26,358 nt of DNA, from the NCBI RefSeq assembly GCF_949287625.1, contig NZ_CASEGO010000025.1, positions 1-26,358 on the forward strand. The letters are read 5' to 3'. This document shows positions 8,067-15,412 of this stretch, in pieces. Below the pieces are notes generated by a model. That model worked only from the letters and a program-made list of their open reading frames with translations, made no database searches and had not been told where the DNA came from. Position numbers and translations under genes: made by a program. Source of the DNA: an uncultured Brachyspira sp. GTDB lineage: Bacteria; Spirochaetota; Brachyspiria; Brachyspirales; Brachyspiraceae. How positions within the stretch are numbered: the stretch's first letter is position 1; each line of letters opens with the position of its first letter.

Positions 8067-8732
8067 TAGCCTAAAAGCTAGTTTTTGATAAAAATTCTAT
8101 GTTTTTTATTCAAAAATACAGTTTATAATACATATCATACATTTTTAATCAAAAGCAAATCAAACTAATGCTTTTTCAGCCAATTTCAGCCTCCAAAAAC
8201 ATCAAAAAGCCCAAAATTCAGCTTAAAAACCCCAAAAAAACTGAAAATTTTTAAACTTTCTGCCTAAAATCTGGAATTTTTTTCTCTCTAATTCAATAAA
8301 AATCAAAAAACAAACAGAAAATTTGATAAAAAATTATAAAAACACCCCATTTGAGAAGAAAATCATGATTAAAAAACGAAATTCAAAGCTTAAAATTACC
8401 TCGAAAAATAAAAAATCGAAATAAAACTATAATAAATGCCTAAAAAATAGCTAAAAAAGATAAGCAATATACAAGAGAAAACTAAAAATGCAAAAATAAA
8501 AAGTCAAAACAATACAAAAAAATAATAAAAAAATAATATCTATAAAAAATAAAAACTTCCGTAAATAATTTCCCAGAATAATTTATAAGCAATTATTCTA
8601 AAAAATACTTGAACATAAATTTACACCCCTAAAAATCCGATAAGGATTATGTAGTAGTAAAATAATTTTTAACAACTTGATTTTATATTAAATTAGATAT
8701 ATTATATAAGTCTGTAAGATTGGAGTAAGATT
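8067..8732. other. Long A-tract-rich, G-poor spacer between 16S and the winged-helix gene
   Basis: No coding sequence, RNA gene or clear repeat was seen. The stretch from about 8090 to 8640 is dominated by runs of A with scattered C and very little G on the plus strand. The runs are close together, so the DNA may be intrinsically curved. The right end holds the promoter of the gene at 8733. Confidence 0.7.
8677..8705 (+). promoter_or_regulatory. Promoter of the winged-helix / H1-LysM operon
   Basis: TTGATT (8677-8682), a 17-base spacer and TATTAT (8700-8705), about 20 bases before the GGAG ribosome-binding site of the gene at 8733. Confidence 0.55.
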
Positions 8733-9473
8733 TTGGAAAACATATTAGATATTATTAATAAAGCTCAGCTAAAAAATATAGATAAAGAAACATTCTTATC
8801 TATAGCATCAATGTGTTCGTTTATTCCAAAATCTATAACAGAAAACAACACTTGGAAAAAACTGCCTCTGTCTGCTAAAGAAGTATACAGAACATTGGTA
8901 GCAAATTATGATTATGAGTTAGGTATAGCTAAAACTACTCATTCTCAGATACTTAATGAAGCTGGTATAGGCGGAAATGCTACTATAGTAAAATCTTTGG
9001 ACACTTTAGAAGAAAAAGGTTTTATTACAAGAGTAGAATCCAAAATGAAAAGCCATCATTACCTTATGCCGCATCAGGAAAAGTTTTTTGCTACTGTATG
9101 CAATTTTGAAGTAAGGGATTTCTCGATACTTTACACTGTAAACAAAAAAAATAAAAAAGAAGCTCAGGTTAAGCAGGCAGTAGATAAACTTTTTTTCAAA
9201 GTTTGTTATAATTTAAGTTGTCTAGGTATAGATGATCCGCAGAAACTTATAGACAAGTATTCTTCTAACGGAAATCAATTAAGAATAATACTTTCTATGT
9301 GCAACAGCGTGTATATAGCAAAAAAATATAATCTAAACAAAGACATTAACTTAAATAATTATCTTATAGAATCCTTAAAAACAGGAAATATAACAGAAAA
9401 CATTTTTGATGATAAAACAATGAATACTATAAGAAATCTATTAATTAAGAATAAACAAAATATTACAGAGTAA
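8733..9473 (+). CDS. Winged-helix DNA-binding protein, function unknown
   Basis: A 246-residue soluble protein starting at TTG, with GGAG (8722-8725) seven bases upstream. Residues about 48-110 read as a winged helix: 'LSAKEVYRTLVANYDYELG', then 'THSQILNEAGIGGNATIVKS' as the recognition helix, then 'LEEKGFITRVES' as the wing. This layout resembles helix-turn-helix domains of replication initiators and MarR-like regulators; I cannot name a family. The remainder is mostly helical and charged, and no catalytic motif or membrane segment is visible. The next gene starts four bases after its stop, so the two are very probably made together. A regulator of that operon or a DNA-site adaptor for the neighbouring protein are both possible. 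Confidence 0.8.
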   Translation: MENILDIINKAQLKNIDKETFLSIASMCSFIPKSITENNTWKKLPLSAKEVYRTLVANYDYELGIAKTTHSQILNEAGIGGNATIVKSLDTLEEKGFITRVESKMKSHHYLMPHQEKFFATVCNFEVRDFSILYTVNKKNKKEAQVKQAVDKLFFKVCYNLSCLGIDDPQKLIDKYSSNGNQLRIILSMCNSVYIAKKYNLNKDINLNNYLIESLKTGNITENIFDDKTMNTIRNLLIKNKQNITE

Positions 9474-9477
9474 AAAT

Positions 9478-12162
9478 ATGGCAACAAAAAAAACTACTAC
9501 AAACAAAAAAGAAGAAAGCAAAGAAACTGTAAAAAAAACTGCAGCTAAAAAGACTACTGCAGCTAAAAAAACAGCTGATGAAGAAATTAAAGATACAGCG
9601 GCAACAGTAAAGAAAACTACAGCTAGAAAGACTGCCGCAGCTAAAAAAACAGCCGATGAAGAAGTTAAAGATACAGCGGCAACAGTAAAGAAAACTACAG
9701 CTAGAAAGACTACTGCAGCTAAAAAAACAGCCGATGAAGAAATTAAAGATACAGCGGCAACAGTAAAGAAAACTACAGCTAGAAAGACTGCCGCAGCTAA
9801 AAAAACAGCTGATGAAGAAGTTAAAGACACAGCTAAAGAAACAACTGTCAAAAAGACTGCTGCTAAAAAAATTGTAGCTGAAACACCCCTAAAAGAAGAA
9901 AGTAAAGCCATAGATTTACAAAACAGCCAAGAAGAAAAAAAAGAAACAAATAAAAAAATAGATAGTATTTTTGATAAAAAAGATGATAAAGTTTCTGATG
10001 CATCTGAAAATAAAATATCTTCAAGAGAGCCCTTAATAAAAAAAGATGAAGAGAAAAAAGAAGAGAGAAAAGATTTAAAAGAACTTATAAAAGAAGCTAA
10101 AGCGGATAGAAAAAACCCATTTAAAACATCAAGTCCAGTAAGAAAATTAGAAACTATAAAAACTGAAAGCAGCGAAACTAAAACAGAAAGAGAATCAATA
10201 ACTCTATTAAAAGAAGCTATAAAAGCAAAATCAAAAAATGTATCAAGACCTGTTACTGTAAAAAAACGTTTAGCTGTTGTTGATGATGATACTGATGTTA
10301 ATTCAGAATTAAAAAATACTTCATCTTCTGAATTAAATGTTTCAAAACCTATAATAACAAGTGTATTAGCAGCTCATAGTATAAACAGTGTAAAAGATAA
10401 TGAAATAAAAGAAAATGATCTAAACAAAATAGAAGATAATAAAGATAGTACTGATTTTTTTGATAAAAAAGAAGATGAAAAAGAAAATAGTGAAAAAGAA
10501 ATAAATACTGAAAAAACATCAGATGATGAAATAAATAAAGAAGAGCCTGCTTCAGAAGAAGTTTCAAAAACAGAAGATACAGAAAATATAGAAGAGGTAA
10601 AAGAAGAAATAAAAATAGAGGAAAAAGAAGAAATTACAGAAACTCCTTCCTCATCTATAATGCATAATTACAGTTCTTCATACTCTTTTACTAGATTTGA
10701 GAAAAAAGAAGAAGACCCTGAAAAAATAAATGAAACTGCAGAAGAAAATAATTTAAATAAATCTGAAGAAAAAGCGGAAGAAGAAACAAACGAAGAAAAT
10801 AAAGAATTAGAAAATAATACAGAAGAAAAAGAAGAGAAAGAAAATAAAACTGAAGAAGTTAAAATAAATGACAAACCTACATACAGTAAAAGCGATATAT
10901 TTAAAAGACCTGTAATCATACCTTCAAACAATGATGAAGAGATAAAAAAATCTGTTTACAAACAGGAAGAGATGGATAATGCTATACAAACAGCTCCTAC
11001 TATTGATGAAAATGATGCTGTTGAAGATTATAAAAATTATGATTCAAATGAAACTGAAAGCAATGAAGATGAATCTAAAAAATTACAGGAATTAAAAGAA
11101 AAAGATATAAAAATAATAGAAACTGAAGATGAATTGAAAACTTCAGCATTGCCTGAAATAGAGAAAAAACCTGCAGAACCTTATGTTGCTCCAGCACATT
11201 CTATAGACGAAAATAAAAAATCAAATAAAATTGTTGCTATAGTTGGAATTATAATCATAATATTAGGATTATCTTTCTTGGGTGTACAGTTCTTCTCTGG
11301 AAAAAATAATGAGGTTGATGATGATTTTTATGAAATAGTTACTAATGAAACTGCTTCGCCAACTAATAATATTGTTAAAACAAATAATGCTGTTAATACT
11401 TTGACTAATACAGTAAGACCTCAAACTAATAATGCTCAAACTAATGCAGTAAGACCGCAGACTAATAATACAGTTACTCAAACTAATACAGTAAGACCGC
11501 AGACTAACAATGCAGCTGCTCAAACTAATGCAGTAAGACCGCAGACTAACAATGCAGCTGCTCAAACTAATACAGTAAGACCGCAAACTAATAATACAGT
11601 TACTCAAACTAATACAGTAAGACCGCAAACTAATAATACAGTTACTCAAACTAATACAGCAAGACCTCAGACTAACAATACAGTTACTCAAACTAATACA
11701 GCAAGACCGCAGACTAATACGCCTCCAACACCTCCTAAAGAGCCAGAAATAACTCCGCCTACACCTCCAACTCCTCCGCCTAATCCTCCTGCAGCTAATA
11801 CTAATGCAGCAGCTAATAATAACAATCAAAATACAAGATTATCATATAATACTGATACTTATAAAACTAAATGGACTGATACTCTTTCATCTATTGCAGC
11901 TTCCGAGCTTGGAGATGAAAGAAGATGGCCTTCAATATTTGTACTTAATGAAGATATAATAAATAATCCTGATGATATAGTTTTTAATAAAGATATAAAA
12001 ATCCCAAAAGGGGGAAAAAAAAAAGTTGAGGATATGAGTGATAATGAAAAGAAATTGCTGTATGATGATTATATAAAGGTTTCTGAAATATATATAAAAA
12101 TCGGCAAACAAAATTTCGCAAATTCTATAAAATCTCAAGCAAATTCTATTATCACTAAATAA
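9478..12162 (+). CDS. Histone H1-like / transmembrane / LysM-like repeat protein
   Basis: An 894-residue protein with a striking order. Residues 1-130 are Lys/Ala/Thr-rich with four 26-residue repeats ('AAKKTADEE...VKKTTARK'), like bacterial histone H1-type tails (Hc1, AlgP, BpH1). Residues 131-580 are a highly charged, low-complexity Glu/Lys region. Residues 585-607 are one membrane helix ('IVAIVGIIIIILGLSFLGV'). Residues about 630-745 carry 14-residue repeats ('QTNTVRPQTNNTVT'), followed by a proline-rich linker at about 750-771. Residues 795-842 are a LysM-like domain ('WTDTLSSIAASELGDERRWP', then 'IFVLNED...IKIPKG'). Lysines before the helix and acidic residues after it favour N-inside topology. 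So the basic tail would be cytoplasmic and the LysM-like end periplasmic. Domains are seen; a DNA-to-wall tether role is inference. Confidence 0.85.
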   Translation: MATKKTTTNKKEESKETVKKTAAKKTTAAKKTADEEIKDTAATVKKTTARKTAAAKKTADEEVKDTAATVKKTTARKTTAAKKTADEEIKDTAATVKKTTARKTAAAKKTADEEVKDTAKETTVKKTAAKKIVAETPLKEESKAIDLQNSQEEKKETNKKIDSIFDKKDDKVSDASENKISSREPLIKKDEEKKEERKDLKELIKEAKADRKNPFKTSSPVRKLETIKTESSETKTERESITLLKEAIKAKSKNVSRPVTVKKRLAVVDDDTDVNSELKNTSSSELNVSKPIITSVLAAHSINSVKDNEIKENDLNKIEDNKDSTDFFDKKEDEKENSEKEINTEKTSDDEINKEEPASEEVSKTEDTENIEEVKEEIKIEEKEEITETPSSSIMHNYSSSYSFTRFEKKEEDPEKINETAEENNLNKSEEKAEEETNEENKELENNTEEKEEKENKTEEVKINDKPTYSKSDIFKRPVIIPSNNDEEIKKSVYKQEEMDNAIQTAPTIDENDAVEDYKNYDSNETESNEDESKKLQELKEKDIKIIETEDELKTSALPEIEKKPAEPYVAPAHSIDENKKSNKIVAIVGIIIIILGLSFLGVQFFSGKNNEVDDDFYEIVTNETASPTNNIVKTNNAVNTLTNTVRPQTNNAQTNAVRPQTNNTVTQTNTVRPQTNNAAAQTNAVRPQTNNAAAQTNTVRPQTNNTVTQTNTVRPQTNNTVTQTNTARPQTNNTVTQTNTARPQTNTPPTPPKEPEITPPTPPTPPPNPPAANTNAAANNNNQNTRLSYNTDTYKTKWTDTLSSIAASELGDERRWPSIFVLNEDIINNPDDIVFNKDIKIPKGGKKKVEDMSDNEKKLLYDDYIKVSEIYIKIGKQNFANSIKSQANSIITK
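9565..9825 (+). repeat. 78-bp in-frame tandem repeats encoding the H1-like tail
   Basis: The coding sequence repeats with a 78-base period: KKTADEE recurs at residues 30, 56, 82 and 108. Copies are almost identical at the DNA level, differing mainly at ACT/GCC and ATT/GTT codons. Copy number could change by slippage or recombination without breaking the frame. Confidence 0.9.
11400..11718 (+). repeat. 42-bp in-frame tandem repeats encoding the periplasmic linker
   Basis: About seven to eight copies of a 14-codon unit (QTN-T/A-V/A-RPQTNN plus three residues). Copies alternate between TVT and AAA endings. They lie between the membrane helix and the proline-rich segment, which suggests a spacer of adjustable length across the periplasm. 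Confidence 0.9.
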
Positions 12163-12218
12163 TAATCAAACAATAAACAAAATCAAATATATAAATAAAT
12201 AAAGATTTAATAATAATT

Positions 12219-12593
12219 ATGAAAAGATTCACTAAAAATAAAAATGCAGTATTAGAGTTCTCATGCACAGGCTGCGGAATATGCTGTAAAGAAAAAGGAT
12301 ATGTATTTTTTAATGATGATGATATAAAAAGAGCTTCAGACTTATTAAAAATATCTCCTCCAGTATTTATAAACAAATATTTGGAATATGAAGAATATTA
12401 CGGATATTATATAAAAGTAGATGAGGGTAAATCATGCTGTTTCTTAGATGAAAATAATAAATGCACAATAAATGATGCGAAACCAAAACAATGCAAAACT
12501 TTTCCATACTGGAATGAATATATGGATAAAAACGGCAATTTAATAGCCGGAAAATTTAACAGACCATGCAAAGGTGTTAAAATAAAAAAGTAG
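12219..12593 (+). CDS. YkgJ-family cysteine-cluster protein
   Basis: A 124-residue soluble protein with the cysteine pattern of the YkgJ/UPF0153 family: 'CTGCGICC' near residue 16, then 'CCFLDENNKCTINDAKPKQC', 'KTFPYW', and a final 'PCKG'. These cysteines are expected to bind zinc or an iron-sulphur cluster; the biochemical role of the family is poorly known. It starts 56 bases after the H1/LysM gene with no visible terminator between them, so it may belong to the same transcript. No strong ribosome-binding site was seen before the ATG. Family assignment is confident, function is not. Confidence 0.85.
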   Translation: MKRFTKNKNAVLEFSCTGCGICCKEKGYVFFNDDDIKRASDLLKISPPVFINKYLEYEEYYGYYIKVDEGKSCCFLDENNKCTINDAKPKQCKTFPYWNEYMDKNGNLIAGKFNRPCKGVKIKK

Positions 12594-12611
12594 ATTTTTA
12601 TTATTTCCTTT

Positions 12612-12640
12612 TTTACAAAAATATTATATAATAATATACG
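12612..12640 (+). promoter_or_regulatory. Possible promoter of the HD-GYP-type gene
   Basis: TTTACA (12612-12617), a 17-base spacer and TATACG (12635-12640), about 28 bases before the ATG at 12669. The surrounding sequence is very A/T-rich, so chance matches are likely. Confidence 0.35.
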
Positions 12641-12668
12641 TATATTTTTGTTTTAGGAAATCCAAATA

Positions 12669-14123
12669 ATGAGTAATGACTTAACCACCAAATACGATAT
12701 TTTAACTGTTAAAGAATTAAAAACCATAAAAGATCAGCTAGTATCACATAATATCCCCCTATTTAGAACAGATAAAGAAAAAAAAATTATTCCATTTCCA
12801 ACAGAACAATTAAGCCTTATAATAGATAATGAAAAATACAATAACCTAAAACTATATATCCCAAAAAACTTTTCAGTATTTATAGAAGAGTTCAAATCTA
12901 TAACTCAGGCCGATAATTCTTCAAATGCCTCCGATACAAATCAGCCTTATGTTTTCAGAACGCCTAAAGAATCTGAAAAAGAGATGGGCAAAAGAATATC
13001 TGAAATCTCTAAAATGACTTACAAAGAAAAAGTAAGTACAATAGAAAGCTATAATACTGAATTAAAAAAAATAGTAGTAGATGAAGAAGTAGGAATAAAT
13101 AAAAATACAGCCCAGCAAATAGTTAATGTAGGTAATGATGTAGGATTAATAGCCAAAGTTACTATGTTTGAGAGTATACAAAAGATTAAAGGTGAAGAAA
13201 TTACTCAGGAACAGGCTAAAATAGAAAATCAGGAAATTACAGAAACTACAACTAACCTAGTTACGACTATAGTAGATATGCTTTCTAAAAATACAGAAAC
13301 ACAAAAAGTTTTTGATGAGCTTAGAAACTATTCTGACGGCGGAGTAATGTCGCACTCTAACAGGGTATTTATCTCATATGTTAATTTTATGGCTTTTTAT
13401 AACAACCTAATTAACAGAAGGCATTTAGTACATAAGATAAGAACTTCATACACTAATAAATATAAAAAATTCTATGAACAAGTTGAGGCAATGTTCAGCA
13501 AAGATAATATACGCAAAAATTTAGCTACTGTTGAAGACTGTATTGACAAAGGAATAAAAATCATAGAAGAGAGAGAGATGAATCTTTATTCTGTAGGTGC
13601 TTTGCTTCATGATATAGGTAAGGTTAAAGATTTAGACTATTTTGAAGGAGCTAACGGCAGAGATTATGAAAGAATAAAAAAGCACTTATTTAATAGCTAT
13701 GCTCTTGTAAGTCAGACTTCTGAATATCCGCTTGAGGTTATATTAACTGTAGCTTTACACCATGAGTATTACGGATTAGGATACGGACCTTATGATCATC
13801 TTTATAAATTAAAATTAGCAAAAGATCCTCATTTCCAAATACAGAGAATAATGACATATGATGCTAAGGCTATAGATGAATGTGAGGCTTTTGCATATTT
13901 CCCTGCTAAAATGCTTGAGATTATAGACGTATATGATGCTCTAATAGACCCAGCACGTAAATACAGAGGCGGTAAAACTTTCACTCCAGAAGAAGCCCTT
14001 AACATTATGAGAGAAGATTTTGTAGAAAAGCATGTTAAATTAGACCCTATACTATATGATGTATTTGTAGAGTTTTTGAGTAATTCTATAAAGCAGGATT
14101 TAATGGCATGCAAATTACTCTAA
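12669..14123 (+). CDS. HD-GYP-type phosphohydrolase, candidate cyclic-di-GMP phosphodiesterase
   Basis: A 484-residue cytoplasmic protein. The first 240 residues are a charged helical region with no recognised domain. The catalytic part has 'MSHSNRVFISY' (about 225-235), 'LLHDIGKVKD', 'HHEYYGLGYG' and 'IIDVYDALIDPARKYRGG', then 'FTPEEALNIM'. This is the order of an HD-GYP domain, metal enzymes that linearise cyclic-di-GMP. The signature differs from the usual HHExxDGxGYP: the Asp is missing and GYP reads GYG, so substrate or activity may differ. AGGAAA precedes the ATG. No sensor domain is fused. It lies between an envelope operon and flagellar genes, which fits a role in motility control but does not show it. 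Confidence 0.8.
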   Translation: MSNDLTTKYDILTVKELKTIKDQLVSHNIPLFRTDKEKKIIPFPTEQLSLIIDNEKYNNLKLYIPKNFSVFIEEFKSITQADNSSNASDTNQPYVFRTPKESEKEMGKRISEISKMTYKEKVSTIESYNTELKKIVVDEEVGINKNTAQQIVNVGNDVGLIAKVTMFESIQKIKGEEITQEQAKIENQEITETTTNLVTTIVDMLSKNTETQKVFDELRNYSDGGVMSHSNRVFISYVNFMAFYNNLINRRHLVHKIRTSYTNKYKKFYEQVEAMFSKDNIRKNLATVEDCIDKGIKIIEEREMNLYSVGALLHDIGKVKDLDYFEGANGRDYERIKKHLFNSYALVSQTSEYPLEVILTVALHHEYYGLGYGPYDHLYKLKLAKDPHFQIQRIMTYDAKAIDECEAFAYFPAKMLEIIDVYDALIDPARKYRGGKTFTPEEALNIMREDFVEKHVKLDPILYDVFVEFLSNSIKQDLMACKLL

Positions 14124-14270
14124 ATTATTAAACAGTATGCTTTTTTCGAAATTATTTTTAGTGATGTAATTATAATATAATTGAAATTTATATTAAAAGC
14201 GAAATTTTTTATAATGTTTGTGTATACTGGAACGATTTTATTTTGTTAGCGGATGCACTTCATATAGAAT

Positions 14271-14303
14271 TCTCAACTTTTTTACCGCACAAAAAAGTTG
14301 AGA
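14271..14303. terminator. Long perfect hairpin, possible terminator
   Basis: TCTCAACTTTTTT (14271-14283) pairs perfectly over 13 bases with AAAAAAGTTGAGA (14291-14303) around ACCGCAC. It lies about 150 bases past the HD-GYP gene. No T-run follows, so termination is uncertain. A related T-run/CCGC/A-run hairpin occurs at 26298-26323. Confidence 0.4.
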
Positions 14304-14374
14304 AAAACGCAATTACTAGAACTTTATATTTTAAAGATATCTATTAAATGTATGGTAATACCCGAAATTCAGGC

Positions 14375-14425
14375 TACACCTTGCATACGGCACGCAGAGC
14401 GTGGCACAACTGTATACTTTGCATG
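14375..14425 (+). repeat. Partial copy of the GC-rich interspersed element (R4)
   Basis: ATACGGCACGCAGAGCGTGG corresponds to CTACGGCAGGCAGAGCGAGG in the left half of the element at 3837-3982, and both are followed by a GTAT motif. It can form a GGCACGC/GCGTGGC stem with one mismatch. The right half of the element is not recognisable here. Confidence 0.5.
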
Positions 14426-14499
14426 GTAAAGTCTAGCAAACAATAAATTTGAAAAATTAACTTTTGACAAACTGCATTTCTTTAGTCATACATAAAAAT

Positions 14500-14530
14500 A
14501 AAGCCCATAGAATATAATTCTGCGGGCTTT
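14500..14530 (-). terminator. Terminator of the fliK-flgD transcript
   Basis: On the minus strand AAAGCCCGCAGAA pairs with TTCTATGGGCTTT around a short AT loop, with one mismatch, followed by a T-rich run. It lies 30 bases after the flgD stop. Confidence 0.85.
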
Positions 14531-14560
14531 AAATTCATCAACAATATTATTTCTTTTGTA

Positions 14561-15358
14561 TTATTTTTTGATTGCTTTATTTCCGCCTTCTTTGGAGTTT
14601 ATCAATGCCTCTTCAGCTTTCATCATACCAGCAGTTTTTTCTGTTTTATTTAAGTTAGCATTATCAGTTTTAGAAACTTCACTCTGTGTAGCTGTATTTA
14701 TTTGAGATTCACTTGCAGCTCTCAAATCACCAAATTCATTATTGGCATTTCCATTTCCGTCATCATCAGCAGAAGGTCTTGTAATAATTTGAGCCTTATC
14801 AGCTAAAGAAGATTGAAATACCTTTGCTGCTTCATCTTCACTTTGAGCCTCTCTTACTTGAGAAACAGCAGCAGCCTCAGAAGCCATTAAATTACCGCTT
14901 GAATGTACTATCATAACATCTTCAGGACGTACAGTAATAAGTCCGCTTTCTGTTCTTACAGCAAGTGCAACTCCAGTATCATTTTCCATAACCATTTCAA
15001 CTGGTCCCAAAAATCTATTTCCAGCCTCGTCCATAACCTCAACACTCTTTCCAAGCATAGAATATCCTGTTTGGCTTGAATAAAATGTTTTCATAGAGTC
15101 AAGATTTTTATTAACCTCAGTCATTTGTTCAACAGATGAGAATTGTGCCAACTGTGCTATCATATCTCTGTTATCCATAGGAGAAAGAGGGTCCTGATGG
15201 CTCATTTGTACTGTAAGGAGTTTTAAAAAGGCATCTTTACCTAAAGAGTTCTGGGTAGGATCTCTTTGAAAATTATTCTGCAGGTTATAAGCTCCTACCT
15301 CTTGTTTTAATATTTTTATTTCTCTCTCTGACATTTTTAAAGCGTCTGCTGATATCAT
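14561..15358 (-). CDS. flgD: Flagellar hook capping/assembly protein FlgD
   Basis: A 265-residue protein that caps the growing hook so that FlgE subunits can add beneath it; it is exported through the flagellar secretion system. The conserved core is 'LGKDAFLKLLTVQMSHQDPLSPMDN' followed by 'MIAQLAQFSSVEQM' (about residues 38-80), a defining FlgD motif. A 'MLGKSVEV' segment and a beta-rich part follow. The C-terminal 100 residues are polar, Ala/Glu/Asn-rich and look like a lineage-specific extension. AAGGAG stands before the ATG at 15358. It follows fliK by 54 bases on the same strand. A strong terminator follows, so flgE is not in the same transcript here, unlike many flagellar operons. Confidence 0.93.
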   Translation of the reverse strand: MISADALKMSEREIKILKQEVGAYNLQNNFQRDPTQNSLGKDAFLKLLTVQMSHQDPLSPMDNRDMIAQLAQFSSVEQMTEVNKNLDSMKTFYSSQTGYSMLGKSVEVMDEAGNRFLGPVEMVMENDTGVALAVRTESGLITVRPEDVMIVHSSGNLMASEAAAVSQVREAQSEDEAAKVFQSSLADKAQIITRPSADDDGNGNANNEFGDLRAASESQINTATQSEVSKTDNANLNKTEKTAGMMKAEEALINSKEGGNKAIKK

Positions 15359-15412
15359 CTTCTTATCTCCTTAAAAAATTATCTCTAAACTACCATATTT
15401 TTTGAATAATAC

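Larger units (their letters stand above)
14124..14560. other. Intergenic stretch between converging HD-GYP and flgD genes
   Basis: No gene was found. It contains a strong hairpin (14271-14303), a GC-rich segment related to the repeat at 3837-3982 (14375-14425), a TTGACA box near 14464, and the flgD terminator (14500-14530). Confidence 0.75.

Noticed and set aside
8067..8732. A chromosomal replication origin
   Set aside because: The AT-richness is suggestive, but no TTATCCACA-type DnaA boxes or dnaA/dnaN genes are nearby.
9441..9911. A long antisense reading frame rich in Ala, Val and Phe opposite the H1-like tail
   Set aside because: It is the mirror of the 78-bp repeats in the coding strand. 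Its repeats are dictated by those codons and it has no independent signal.
11269..11829. An antisense frame with repeated SLRSYCISLS units
   Set aside because: It arises from the 42-bp repeats read backwards. The sense frame continues through a TM helix and a LysM-like domain, so the sense strand is the real gene.
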